From Flavobacterium ammonificans (lineage in GTDB: Bacteria; Bacteroidota; Bacteroidia; Flavobacteriales; Flavobacteriaceae), in the NCBI RefSeq assembly GCF_020886115.1, contig NZ_AP025185.1:2108001-2172000 (forward strand): a stretch of 64,000 nt of DNA, in the 5' to 3' direction. The notes under the pieces were generated by a model, which searched no databases, had not been told where the DNA came from, and worked only from the letters and a program-made list of their open reading frames with translations. The first letter of the stretch is position 1. Each line of letters opens with the position of its first letter. The translations under genes and the position numbers were made by a program. Positions 15,700-25,860 of the stretch are shown here, piece by piece.

Positions 15700-18531
15700 A
15701 TGGTAGAAACTGAGAATACAATTGACGTTCAAGGCGCGCGCGTTCACAACCTAAAAAACATCGATATTTCAATTCCGCGTGAACAATTAGTGGTGATCAC
15801 TGGGCTTTCGGGTTCTGGAAAATCATCCTTGGCTTTTGATACCATTTATGCCGAAGGTCAACGTCGTTATGTCGAAACCTTCTCGGCCTATGCACGACAG
15901 TTTTTAGGCGGATTAGAACGTCCAGATGTAGATAAAATTGATGGACTTTCACCCGTAATTGCCATTGAGCAAAAAACAACTAGTAAAAGTCCTCGCTCAA
16001 CTGTGGGGACAATTACTGAAATCTATGATTTTTTACGTTTGTTGTATGCCCGTGGTGCTGATGCCTATAGTTACAATACGGGAGAAAAAATGGTTTCGTA
16101 CTCTGATGAGCAAATCAAAGAGTTGATAATTCAAGATTTTACAGGTAAACGAATCAATATTTTAGCACCAATTATCCGAGCTAGAAAAGGACATTATGCT
16201 GAGCTTTTCCAACAAATCACCAAGCAAGGTTTTTTAAAAGTGCGTGTGAATGGTGAAATTCAAGATTTGGTTAGTGGCATGAAATTAGATCGTTATAAAA
16301 CCCATGACATTGAAATTGTAGTCGATAGACTCCTAGTCGACAACAGCGAAGACAATCAGAAAAGATTGTCAGAAAGCATTAACACGGCGATGCATCATGG
16401 TGAAAATGTATTAATGGTTTTAGATCAAGATTCCAACGAAGTACGCTATTTTAGTAGGAATTTAATGTGTCCAACTACCGGGATTTCGTATCAAAATCCA
16501 GAACCTAATTTATTTTCTTTCAATTCACCAAAAGGCGCTTGTGCGAATTGTAACGGATTGGGAACAGTGAATGAAATCAATCGTAAAAAAATTATTCCGA
16601 ATCCTAAATTATCCATTAAAAACGGAGGATTTGCTCCTTTGGGAGAATACAAATCATCTTGGATTTTTAAGCAATTGGAAATTATAGGTGAGAAATATGG
16701 TTTCAAGTTAACCGATGCGGTAGAAACCATTTCGGAAGAAGCCATGGAAATGATTTTGAACGGCGGAAAAGAAAAATTTACCATCAATTCAAAAGATTTA
16801 GGTGTAACCAGAGAATACAAAATAGACTTTGAGGGTATTGCTCATTTTATCAAAAACCAACACGACGAAAGTGGTTCGGCTACAATTAAACGCTGGGCTA
16901 AAGAATTTATGGACGAAGTAAAATGTCCTGAATGTGAGGGTTCACGATTGAAAAAAGAAGCATTGTTTTTTAAAGTAAACGATAAAAATATTGCCGAATT
17001 AAGCGATTTAGATATTTCAGATTTGACCAAATGGTTCCAAGAATTAGAAAGTCAGTTAACTGACAAACAAAAAAAGATTGCTTCTGAAGTCATCAAAGAA
17101 ATCAAAGACCGATTGGATTTCTTAATGAATGTGGGATTGAATTATTTGGCATTAAGCCGAAGTTCAAAATCCCTTTCGGGTGGTGAAGCACAACGCATTC
17201 GACTAGCTACTCAAATTGGTTCACAGTTAGTTGGCGTGTTGTATATTTTGGACGAACCAAGTATTGGTTTACACCAAAGAGACAACGAGAAATTGATTCA
17301 TTCTTTGGAACAATTACGAGATATTGGCAATTCAGTCATAGTGGTAGAACACGATAAAGACATGATTGAACGTGCCGATTATGTGATTGATATTGGTCCA
17401 AGAGCTGGAAAATATGGTGGTGAAATCATCAGTCAAGGAACGCCTGCTGAGATTTTAAAAAGCAATACGATTACCGCTCAATTTATGAATGGCGATATGA
17501 AAATCGAAGTTCCTAAAAAGCGTCGCGAAGGCAATGGTAAATTCTTAAAACTAACAGGCGCCACAGGAAACAATTTAAAAAATGTTTCCATCGAATTGCC
17601 TTTAGGACAACTAATTTGCGTGACGGGAGTTTCAGGTAGTGGAAAATCTACTTTGATTAACGAGACCCTCTACCCTATTTTAAACGCCTACTATTTCAAC
17701 GGAGTTAAAAAACCACAACCTTACACAAAAATTGAAGGTTTAGAAAACATTGACAAGGTTATTGATATTGATCAAAGTCCAATTGGGCGTACGCCAAGGT
17801 CGAATCCAGCTACATATACTGAAGTATTTTCTGAGATTCGAAATTTATTTACGATGACTTCTGAAAGTATGATTCGCGGTTATAAAGCTGGTCGTTTTAG
17901 TTTTAACGTAAATGGCGGTCGTTGTGAAACTTGTGAAGGTTCGGGGGTACGAACTATTGAAATGAACTTTTTACCCGATGTTTATGTAGAATGCGAAACT
18001 TGTCAAGGAAAACGTTTTAACAGAGAAACTTTGGAGATTCGATATAAAGGAAAGTCCATTTCGGATGTATTGAATATGACAGTGGATGAAGCTGTTCCTT
18101 TCTTTGAAAACATTCCGAAAATTTACCGAAAAGTAAAAACCATTCAGGAAGTAGGATTGGGTTATATCACTTTAGGACAACAAAGCACAACACTCTCGGG
18201 AGGCGAAGCACAACGTATCAAACTAGCTGGCGAATTGTCGAAAAAAGACACAGGAAATACTTTCTATATTTTAGACGAGCCTACTACTGGATTGCATTTT
18301 GAAGACATTCGGGTTTTGATGGGCGTAATTAATAAATTGGTAGACAAAGGCAATACCATTTTAATTATTGAACACAATATGGATGTGATTAAACTAGCCG
18401 ATTACATTATTGATATTGGCCCAGAAGGTGGAAAAGGTGGTGGACAACTAGTTGCAAAAGGAACTCCCGAAGAAATAATTAAAAATAAAAAAAGTTACAC
18501 TGCGCAATTTTTGAAAAAAGAATTAGTTTAG
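15700..18531 (+). CDS. uvrA: excinuclease ABC subunit A
   Basis: A 943-residue nucleotide-excision-repair ATPase that scans DNA for bulky lesions with UvrB. There are two ABC modules with Walker [10 protein letters not shown] (near residue 35) and GVSGSGKST (near residue 645), and two signature motifs ([12 protein letters not shown] and [12 protein letters not shown]). The zinc-binding CxxC pairs CANC, CPEC, CETC and CETC are present. Length matches full-length UvrA. It has its own promoter and sits alone between the fic and LOG genes. Confidence 0.98.
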   Translation: MVETENTIDVQGARVHNLKNIDISIPREQLVVITGLSGSGKSSLAFDTIYAEGQRRYVETFSAYARQFLGGLERPDVDKIDGLSPVIAIEQKTTSKSPRSTVGTITEIYDFLRLLYARGADAYSYNTGEKMVSYSDEQIKELIIQDFTGKRINILAPIIRARKGHYAELFQQITKQGFLKVRVNGEIQDLVSGMKLDRYKTHDIEIVVDRLLVDNSEDNQKRLSESINTAMHHGENVLMVLDQDSNEVRYFSRNLMCPTTGISYQNPEPNLFSFNSPKGACANCNGLGTVNEINRKKIIPNPKLSIKNGGFAPLGEYKSSWIFKQLEIIGEKYGFKLTDAVETISEEAMEMILNGGKEKFTINSKDLGVTREYKIDFEGIAHFIKNQHDESGSATIKRWAKEFMDEVKCPECEGSRLKKEALFFKVNDKNIAELSDLDISDLTKWFQELESQLTDKQKKIASEVIKEIKDRLDFLMNVGLNYLALSRSSKSLSGGEAQRIRLATQIGSQLVGVLYILDEPSIGLHQRDNEKLIHSLEQLRDIGNSVIVVEHDKDMIERADYVIDIGPRAGKYGGEIISQGTPAEILKSNTITAQFMNGDMKIEVPKKRREGNGKFLKLTGATGNNLKNVSIELPLGQLICVTGVSGSGKSTLINETLYPILNAYYFNGVKKPQPYTKIEGLENIDKVIDIDQSPIGRTPRSNPATYTEVFSEIRNLFTMTSESMIRGYKAGRFSFNVNGGRCETCEGSGVRTIEMNFLPDVYVECETCQGKRFNRETLEIRYKGKSISDVLNMTVDEAVPFFENIPKIYRKVKTIQEVGLGYITLGQQSTTLSGGEAQRIKLAGELSKKDTGNTFYILDEPTTGLHFEDIRVLMGVINKLVDKGNTILIIEHNMDVIKLADYIIDIGPEGGKGGGQLVAKGTPEEIIKNKKSYTAQFLKKELV

Positions 18532-18589
18532 TATTGTAAATCCAGAAGTGGAAAAAAGTATTCAGTAAAAGAAATAAATAGTACGAAAT

Positions 18590-19318
18590 ATGAAATTACA
18601 AGATTTTGAAAACGACGAGGAAAAGGTAATCCAAGATAAATTGAAACAAAAAACATGGAATGAAATACGAACCAATGATAGTTGGGGTATTTTTAAAATC
18701 ATGTCTGAATTTGTTAATGGTTATGAATCTATGGGACGAATCGGGCCTTGTGTGAGTATTTTTGGTTCAGCTAGGATTAAACCTGAAGATCACTATTATT
18801 TATTAGCTGAAAAAATTGCTTATAAAATCAGTAAAGCCGGTTATGGAGTAATTACTGGTGGTGGTCCTGGAATTATGGAAGCTGGAAATAAAGGAGCTCA
18901 TTTAGGTGGTGGAACTTCTGTAGGATTGAATATTGAATTACCATTTGAACAGCACCACAATCCTTATATTGACAGAGATAAAAATTTGAACTTTGATTAT
19001 TTCTTTGTTCGAAAAGTAATGTTTGTAAAATATTCCCAAGGATTTGTAGTAATGCCAGGGGGGTTCGGAACATTAGACGAACTTTTTGAAGCAATTACAT
19101 TAATACAAACTAAAAAAATAGGTCGTTTCCCAATAATTCTTGTTGGTAAATCATTTTGGTCTGGATTGGTGGATTGGATAACAACTACATTAATAGAACA
19201 AGAAAAAACTGTAAGTGATTCCGATTTAAATTTAATCAAGATTGTTGATACGGAAGACGAAGTTCTTGCTGTTTTAGACTCTTTTTATAAAAAATATGAT
19301 TTAAGTCCTAATTTTTAA
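18590..19318 (+). CDS. LOG-family Rossmann-fold protein (TIGR00730)
   Basis: A 242-residue protein of the lysine-decarboxylase-like / cytokinin-activating family. The nucleotide loop GGGPGIMEAGNKGA and the motif PGGFGTLDELFEAITLIQT (the PGGxGTxxE signature with the catalytic Glu) are intact. Members hydrolyse nucleoside 5'-monophosphates to base and ribose-5-phosphate; the physiological substrate in this organism is not known. There is an N-terminal extension of about 50 residues before the core. It lies 58 bases after uvrA. Confidence 0.88.
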   Translation: MKLQDFENDEEKVIQDKLKQKTWNEIRTNDSWGIFKIMSEFVNGYESMGRIGPCVSIFGSARIKPEDHYYLLAEKIAYKISKAGYGVITGGGPGIMEAGNKGAHLGGGTSVGLNIELPFEQHHNPYIDRDKNLNFDYFFVRKVMFVKYSQGFVVMPGGFGTLDELFEAITLIQTKKIGRFPIILVGKSFWSGLVDWITTTLIEQEKTVSDSDLNLIKIVDTEDEVLAVLDSFYKKYDLSPNF

Positions 19319-19385
19319 AATTAGGTTCCCATTTTATTGATTTTGTTAGACAATATAACGTATCTTGTAGGTAAATCTTTTTGTT

Positions 19386-22214
19386 TTGAAATCATTGTAC
19401 AAAATAGTTCTTTATTATTTAATAGTATTTAGTTCTATTGGAACTCTAGCGCAACATCAATCTAAAATAATTGTTGAACTAGTTCCTGCAACGCACACAC
19501 TGCGAATTCAACAAGAAATCACTTTTACTAATCAATCCAATGATACATTAAGTTCGATTGTTTTAAACGATTGGAATCACGCTTATTCTGATAAAAACAC
19601 TCCCTTAGCGCAACGATTCTCTGATGAATTTTATAGAGGATTCCATTTGGCAAAGGATTCTGAACGTGGAGGAACTTCTAATTTAACGATTTTAAATTTC
19701 GAGAAATTATTTCTTTCTTGGAATAGAAGTACAGAAAACCCAGATTTAATTACTGTCGATTTACGGGATAAATTAATGCCAAATCAATCCGTAACACTTT
19801 ACCTTACCTATTTCTCTAAAATTCCGAGTAATCAGTTTACCAAATATGGATATGCTTCTAATGGAAATTTGAATCTCAAAAATTGGTATGTAACCCCTGC
19901 TCGATATGAAAACAGCGCGTTTGTTAAATACAGTAATTGCAACTTAGACGATAGCGCTAATGGAACAGTAGATTTCTTTATTCAATTCAAAATACCTAAA
20001 GAAGCTGTTTTAACCACTGACCTAGTTGTAACTAATCAAATCGAAGATAAAGCACAAATTAATTATCATTTAGAAGGAAAAAGTAGAACTGATTTTAATT
20101 TATTTATTGAATCAAAATCCAATTTCATAAGCTATCAAAACGATAAAAATGAAGTGATTACAGATATCAATTCTGCTAAATTAGATGCTATTCAAAAAAT
20201 ATTAATTATAAATAGAATTGCTCATTTTGTTGATGAAATTATAGGAGCATATCCTCATCCAAAAATATTGGTAACTCAAACCAATTATGACCGAAATCCT
20301 TTTTATGGACTGAATCAATTGCCTCAATTTTTAAATCCCTTTGAGGATGATTTTTTGTTTGAAATAAAATTTCTAAAAACCTATGTTGAGACCTATTTAA
20401 AAACCAGTTTGCGTTTAGATCCTAGAAAAGACAATTGGATTTATGATGCCATCCAAATGGATTTGATGATCAAATATATTGAACAGTTTCATCCAACTAC
20501 GACTATGTTGGGAAAGGCATCTCAATTTAAATTATTGAAAAATTACAATCTAGCAACACTAAAATTCAACCAACAGTACAGCTATTTTTATATGTTAATG
20601 GCTAGAAAGAATTTAGATCAATCGTTAAGTAGTTCAAAGACTGAATTGATAAAGTTTAACGAACAAATTGCTAGTAAATACAGAGCTGGTTTAAGTATCA
20701 ACTTCTTAGACAAATACTTGCAAAACGGAATTGTTAAGAAAAGTATTCAAGAATTTTATACTCTAAACAAGTCGCAACAAACTTCAAGCAAAGATTTTGA
20801 AAGTATTTTAAAATCGAATGCTACCAAAAATATTAACTGGTTTTTTAGTACGATTGTACACTCAAGAGAATTAATTGACTACAAGTTTGCTAAAGTTTCC
20901 AAAACAAAAGATAGTATTACTTTTTCTATCAAAAATAAAACAGATTTACCCATTCCTATTCCAATTTATGGAGTGAAGAAAAAAGAAATTGTTTTCAAAG
21001 ATTGGCTTGATTTGAAAGAATGTGATAGCACTTTTACAATTAAAAGAAATCAAGCTGACCGAATTATACTCAACTATAATAATGAAGTTCCTGAAATTAA
21101 TTTACGTAATAATTGGAAAAAATTAGAGGGCTTTTTTCCAAATAATCGACCAATAAAATTCGTTTTTATGAAGGATTTAGAAGATCCCTACTTTAATCAG
21201 ATACTCTACATTCCTACAGTAACCTATAACCTTTATGATGGCGTTTCACCAGGAATTAGATTACACAATAAAACCATTTTAGACAAGCCAATAACCTTTG
21301 ATATAAATCCTGCTTTTTCTTCAAAAACAAATAATTTAATAGGTAGTGGCGCTTTAATCATGAATGAAAATTACAGGAATAGTAGTTTATATACTATTCG
21401 CTATGCATTATCTGGATCGTATTTTCATTATGCTCCTAATGCCTCGTACTCAAAAATAACTCCATCAGTTGAATTTAGAATTAGAGAAGCCGATTTGAGG
21501 GATAATAGAAAGCAAAGCTTTATGGCTCGTCAGGTGATGGTCAATAGAGAACAAAGTGAAATAAATAGTTCCGATTTAACCGAAAACTATTCCATTTTCA
21601 ATTTTAGATATTCCAATTCAAAAACAGAAGTAACTCATCATTTTAGCAGTTTAACTGATGTTCAGTTCGCCAGAAACTTTGGCAAGATTGCTAGTGAAAT
21701 TGAGTATAGAAAGTTATTTGAAAATAATAGGCAAATTAACATTCGTTTTTATACTGGAGTATTCTTATTCAATACAACTAATTCCGATTTTTTTAGTTTT
21801 GGATTGGATAGACCTACGGATTACTTATTTGATTATGGCTTTTATGGAAGGTCAGAAAGTAGTGGTTTTTTTAGTCAACAATACATTCAAAGTGAAGGAG
21901 GTTTTAAATCAAAATTAAATCAATCTTTTTCAAATCAATGGATATCTACCATAAATGGCAGCTTTAATATTTGGAATTGGATAGAACTATATGGAGATAT
22001 CGGTTATCTAAAAAATAGACATTCAAAAGGTCAGTTTTTATATGATAGTGGATTGCGATTGAATTTAGTAACAGACTATTTTGAAGTGTATTTCCCATTG
22101 TACTCTAGTAATGGTTTCGAACCACTTCAAAACAGTTACAATGAAAAAATACGTTTTGTTTTAACATTATCTCCAGCTACCCTAATTAATTTATTTAACA
22201 GGAAATGGTTTTAA
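19386..22214 (+). CDS. M1-peptidase-like (gluzincin-like) protein without HExxH, C-terminal barrel-like region
   Basis: A 942-residue exported protein with signal peptide MKSLYKIVLYYLIVFSSIGTLAQ. The first 250 residues look like the N-terminal beta domain of M1 aminopeptidases (IQQEITFTNQSNDTLSSIVLNDW, NWYVTPARYE). At the place of the catalytic region the sequence lacks HExxH (YGLNQLPQFLNPFEDDFLFEIKFL), so no zinc protease activity is expected. The last 350 residues have alternating aromatic strands and end in FNRKWF, compatible with an outer-membrane barrel. The start is a TTG, since no ATG is available before the signal peptide. Role unknown. Confidence 0.7.
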   Translation: MKSLYKIVLYYLIVFSSIGTLAQHQSKIIVELVPATHTLRIQQEITFTNQSNDTLSSIVLNDWNHAYSDKNTPLAQRFSDEFYRGFHLAKDSERGGTSNLTILNFEKLFLSWNRSTENPDLITVDLRDKLMPNQSVTLYLTYFSKIPSNQFTKYGYASNGNLNLKNWYVTPARYENSAFVKYSNCNLDDSANGTVDFFIQFKIPKEAVLTTDLVVTNQIEDKAQINYHLEGKSRTDFNLFIESKSNFISYQNDKNEVITDINSAKLDAIQKILIINRIAHFVDEIIGAYPHPKILVTQTNYDRNPFYGLNQLPQFLNPFEDDFLFEIKFLKTYVETYLKTSLRLDPRKDNWIYDAIQMDLMIKYIEQFHPTTTMLGKASQFKLLKNYNLATLKFNQQYSYFYMLMARKNLDQSLSSSKTELIKFNEQIASKYRAGLSINFLDKYLQNGIVKKSIQEFYTLNKSQQTSSKDFESILKSNATKNINWFFSTIVHSRELIDYKFAKVSKTKDSITFSIKNKTDLPIPIPIYGVKKKEIVFKDWLDLKECDSTFTIKRNQADRIILNYNNEVPEINLRNNWKKLEGFFPNNRPIKFVFMKDLEDPYFNQILYIPTVTYNLYDGVSPGIRLHNKTILDKPITFDINPAFSSKTNNLIGSGALIMNENYRNSSLYTIRYALSGSYFHYAPNASYSKITPSVEFRIREADLRDNRKQSFMARQVMVNREQSEINSSDLTENYSIFNFRYSNSKTEVTHHFSSLTDVQFARNFGKIASEIEYRKLFENNRQINIRFYTGVFLFNTTNSDFFSFGLDRPTDYLFDYGFYGRSESSGFFSQQYIQSEGGFKSKLNQSFSNQWISTINGSFNIWNWIELYGDIGYLKNRHSKGQFLYDSGLRLNLVTDYFEVYFPLYSSNGFEPLQNSYNEKIRFVLTLSPATLINLFNRKWF

Positions 22215-22321
22215 ATTACATAATTATTTAACAAATAGTCATTTTAAAGATAATTATTCAACAAAAATTGCTTTTTTTACCTAAAAATTATTGAAAATAA
22301 AATTTTAATCCAATTGCTGTG

Positions 22322-22351
22322 TTGAAAATAGTTAGTTTTTACTTAAATTTG
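22322..22351 (+). promoter_or_regulatory. promoter of the E1 dehydrogenase gene
   Basis: TTG at 22322-22324 and TAAATTTG at 22344-22351 with a 19-base spacer; the ATG follows 24 bases later. Confidence 0.65.
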
Positions 22352-22375
22352 TAGAATATGTTAGCTCATTAAATC

Positions 22376-24784
22376 ATGGTAAAAGAAGAAACAAAAACCA
22401 CGTTAACTTTTGAAGACTTTAAAACTGAGGTTTTAAGTGATTACAAATTAGCAGTTGTTAGTAGAGAATGCAGCCTTTTAGGACGTAAAGAAGTACTAAC
22501 TGGTAAAGCTAAGTTTGGTATTTTCGGAGATGGAAAAGAAGTGCCTCAACTTGCTATGGCTAAATTTTTCAAAGATGGTGATTTTAGATCCGGTTATTAT
22601 CGAGATCAAACTTTCATGATGGCTATTGGTAAGTTAACCATTCAAGAGTTTTTTGCTGGCCTTTACGGACATACGGATATTGATTCTGATCCAATGTCAG
22701 CAGGAAGACAAATGGGAGGACATTTTATGACCCACAGTTTGAATTCAGATGGTTCATGGAAAGACCTAACAAAACAAAAAAATTCCAGTTCAGATATTTC
22801 TCCGACTGCTGCTCAAATGCCAAGACTACTTGGATTGGCCTATGCGTCAAAAATTTACAAACAAGTCCCAGGAATTAAAATTGCCTCTAATTTTTCTAAT
22901 GAAGGTAACGAAGTGGCATGGGGTACTATAGGAAACGCAAGCACTTCAGAAGGTATTTTCTTTGAAACAATTAATGCTGCAGGAGTTTTACAAGTTCCTA
23001 TGATTATGAGTGTTTGGGATGATGAATATGGGATTTCTGTTCATGCAAAATACCAAACTACTAAAGAGAATATTTCTGAAATCTTGAAAGGATATCAGAG
23101 AGATAATGAGAATAAAGGATATGAAATATTCAATGTCAAAGGATGGGATTATGCTGATTTAATTGCTACTTATGAAAAAGCAGCAAAAATTGCCCGTGAA
23201 GAACATGTACCTGTTTTAGTTCATGTTTCTCAGTTGACGCAGCCTCAAGGACATTCTAGTTCAGGATCACATGAAAGATATAAAAGCACTGAAAGATTAG
23301 CCTGGGAAAGAGAGTTTGATTGCATTAGACAAATGAGACTTTGGATGATTGCTATTAATATTGCTTCACCAGAAGAATTAGATGTGATTGAAATAGAGGC
23401 TAAAAAACAAGTTTTGGAAGGCAAAAAAGAGGCTTGGAAAAATTTTATTGGCCCAATTATTAATGAACAAAAAGAATTTATAGATTTAGTAGAAAAAGTT
23501 ACGTTTAACAGTTCCAATAAAGTAAAAATCAACCAACTTTTAAATTCGCTTAGAGGAATTAAAGATCCATTAAAAAAAGAAATATTAGGTACTGCTAGAA
23601 AAATTCTTCGTTTGGTTGTTAATGAAAGTGGAAAACAAGAAATTTCAGAATGGATTACCAACTACCTTAACAAAACTCAAAAGAAATTTAGCAGTAATTT
23701 ATTTTCTGAATCGAATTCTAACGTATTAAACATACCAAGTAGTGCGCCTCGCTATTCTGAAAAAAGTGATTTAGATACCGATGGCAGAGTTATCTTAAGA
23801 GATAATTTCGACGCCTTATTTACCAAATACCCTGAAGCGCTTGTTTTTGGGGAAGATGCGGGAAATATTGGCGATGTGAATCAAGGTTTAGAAGGAATGC
23901 AAGAAAAATATGGTGAGCTTCGAGTATCGGATGCAGGAATTAGAGAAGCTACTATTATTGGACAAGGTATTGGTTTGGCTTTAAGAGGACTTCGTCCTAT
24001 TGCTGAAATCCAATATTTAGATTATTTACTTTATGGCTTGCAAATTTTAAGTGACGATTTGGCTACTTTACAATACCGAACTAGTGGAAAACAAAAAGCT
24101 CCATTAATTATTCGTACCCGAGGACATCGTTTAGAAGGAATTTGGCATTCTGGATCGCCAATGGGAATGATCATTAATGCTTTGAGAGGAATACATGTTT
24201 TGGTTCCAAGAAATATGACGCAAGCTGCTGGTTTTTACAATACTTTATTTGAAGCAGATGAACCTGCTTTAGTTATCGAATGTTTGAATGGGTACCGTTT
24301 AAAAGAAAAAGCACCTCTAAATTATGGAGAATTCAAAACACCAATTGGAATTGTAGAAACACTAAGAGAAGGAAAAGACATTACTTTAGTTTCTTACGGT
24401 TCTACTTTACGTTTAGTGGAACAAGCTGCAAATGAGTTGAGTGAATTCGGAATTGAGTGTGAAGTGATTGATATCCAATCGCTACTTCCTTTTGACATTA
24501 ATAAAGACATTGTCAAAAGTTTGGCAAAAACAAATCGCTTACTTGTAATTGATGAAGATGTTCCGGGCGGCGCTTCAGCTTATATATTACAACAAATACT
24601 AGAAGAACAAAATGCGTATGAATATTTAGACAGCAAACCGCAAACTTTAACCTCTAAAGCTCATCGTCCAGCTTATGGCACCGATGGAGATTATTTCTCA
24701 AAGCCTTCAGTTGAAGATATATTTGAAAAAGTTTACGCTATGATGGGAGAAGTTAAACCAAATCAATTTCCAGATTTGTATTAA
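22376..24784 (+). CDS. fused alpha/beta E1 component of a 2-oxoacid dehydrogenase
   Basis: An 802-residue protein. Residues about 20-370 form the alpha part with the thiamine diphosphate region GNASTSEGIFFETINAAG and substrate-loop segment QGHSSSGSHERY. Residues about 470-800 form the beta part (VFGEDAGNIGDVNQGLEGMQEKYG, EIQYLDYLLYGLQILSDDLATLQYRTSG). Fusions of this kind act as E1 of branched-chain 2-oxoacid or related dehydrogenase complexes. The usual GDG of the cofactor motif reads GNA, so substrate and activity are uncertain. The E2 and E3 subunits are not adjacent. A good promoter precedes it and a strong terminator follows. Confidence 0.9.
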   Translation: MVKEETKTTLTFEDFKTEVLSDYKLAVVSRECSLLGRKEVLTGKAKFGIFGDGKEVPQLAMAKFFKDGDFRSGYYRDQTFMMAIGKLTIQEFFAGLYGHTDIDSDPMSAGRQMGGHFMTHSLNSDGSWKDLTKQKNSSSDISPTAAQMPRLLGLAYASKIYKQVPGIKIASNFSNEGNEVAWGTIGNASTSEGIFFETINAAGVLQVPMIMSVWDDEYGISVHAKYQTTKENISEILKGYQRDNENKGYEIFNVKGWDYADLIATYEKAAKIAREEHVPVLVHVSQLTQPQGHSSSGSHERYKSTERLAWEREFDCIRQMRLWMIAINIASPEELDVIEIEAKKQVLEGKKEAWKNFIGPIINEQKEFIDLVEKVTFNSSNKVKINQLLNSLRGIKDPLKKEILGTARKILRLVVNESGKQEISEWITNYLNKTQKKFSSNLFSESNSNVLNIPSSAPRYSEKSDLDTDGRVILRDNFDALFTKYPEALVFGEDAGNIGDVNQGLEGMQEKYGELRVSDAGIREATIIGQGIGLALRGLRPIAEIQYLDYLLYGLQILSDDLATLQYRTSGKQKAPLIIRTRGHRLEGIWHSGSPMGMIINALRGIHVLVPRNMTQAAGFYNTLFEADEPALVIECLNGYRLKEKAPLNYGEFKTPIGIVETLREGKDITLVSYGSTLRLVEQAANELSEFGIECEVIDIQSLLPFDINKDIVKSLAKTNRLLVIDEDVPGGASAYILQQILEEQNAYEYLDSKPQTLTSKAHRPAYGTDGDYFSKPSVEDIFEKVYAMMGEVKPNQFPDLY

Positions 24785-24791
24785 TACAATT

Positions 24792-24821
24792 AAAAAAGGC
24801 TACCTGTTGGTAGCCTTTTTT
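24792..24821 (+). terminator. terminator after the E1 gene
   Basis: Perfect stem AAAAAAGGCTACC/GGTAGCCTTTTTT around loop TGTT. It also serves the convergent PorP/SprF gene, because the A-rich arm becomes a T run on the minus strand. Confidence 0.88.
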
Positions 24822-24843
24822 AATACAATCAACTTGAATAAAT

Positions 24844-25854
24844 TTATTGCATATCGTAGAAACGGCTATTGTTACCTCTTCTATTTTTCTTGAATGGATT
24901 AAAATCAAAAGTTACGTACAGTTCGAAAGTATTATAGGTAGTCCCTCCTATTTTTTTAGTTCCAATATCAAAGGAGTAATTAGCCCCAATCTCAATTTCT
25001 TCAATAAAGATACTCAAAGAAGTTCCTAATTGTCCAATCGAAAAAGATTCGAACTTATTCAAGTGCTGATTTATTCCCACCGAAATATTACCTAAAATTA
25101 ATTCTTGATACAAATCCATTCGCAATCTATCCCCTTGTTTTGTTATCGAATTAAACAAATACAAATAGGAATTCTCAGGTAAAAATAAACTTTGCCCGTA
25201 TGGATTGATATCTTTTTCAAATCCTGATTGAAATGACATAGATAATTCTCTCTTGTTACTGGATTCACTATTAAATGAAGTTTCAGGTCTATTGATATGC
25301 TTTAGATTTAATCCAAAGAATAAGTTACGATTATTATGAACGGTAGCTCCTGCTCCAATATCCATATAATTAATTCTATTATCAATAGTTACCGGATCTC
25401 TAGAAACCCCAGCTATGAAACCAGTCAAAACATTAATTTGATCTTCAAACACGAGTGAAGAAAAATCCAATCTGCTATTACCATAACCCACAGACACAGA
25501 AGGATTAAATGTCCAATCATACGATAATTGTGTTTTATAAATATAGTGCAAATTTGCTTGAGCTGTTGAAAAACCTAGCTGCGTTATTTTTGTAGATTGT
25601 ACATCCAAGGCTAAAGAAAAATCACTCCTATCAAAATAATGATTGGCAAAGCCAAAACGAGACTCAATTTTATTGCCATCATTATAACCCTCGGTTCCAT
25701 AAACAACTCCTGCCTTTGAAGATTCTCCAAAACCATAAAAACTCGGATTAATCATACCCATTACTTTATTTTGGTTTTTCACCAAAAAGTCTTGAGCAAA
25801 AATCGACTGACAACAAGTTAAAACAAAACAGATATATAAAAATTTAGTTTTCAT
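24844..25854 (-). CDS. PorP/SprF family type IX secretion outer-membrane protein
   Basis: A 336-residue barrel protein with a signal peptide (FLYICFVLTCCQSIFA). The opening FLVKNQNKVMGMINPSFYGFGESSKAGVVYGTEGYN and closing YNTFELYVTFDFNPFKKNR match the PorP/SprF family. Members act with the type IX secretion system and are usually encoded next to a large surface adhesin; SprF of Flavobacterium johnsoniae is needed to display SprB. Here it lies 6 bases downstream of the giant adhesin, so the two are almost certainly co-transcribed, and this protein is likely the outer-membrane partner that anchors or displays it. Confidence 0.92.
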   Translation of the reverse strand: MKTKFLYICFVLTCCQSIFAQDFLVKNQNKVMGMINPSFYGFGESSKAGVVYGTEGYNDGNKIESRFGFANHYFDRSDFSLALDVQSTKITQLGFSTAQANLHYIYKTQLSYDWTFNPSVSVGYGNSRLDFSSLVFEDQINVLTGFIAGVSRDPVTIDNRINYMDIGAGATVHNNRNLFFGLNLKHINRPETSFNSESSNKRELSMSFQSGFEKDINPYGQSLFLPENSYLYLFNSITKQGDRLRMDLYQELILGNISVGINQHLNKFESFSIGQLGTSLSIFIEEIEIGANYSFDIGTKKIGGTTYNTFELYVTFDFNPFKKNRRGNNSRFYDMQ

Positions 25855-25860
25855 CTATAA

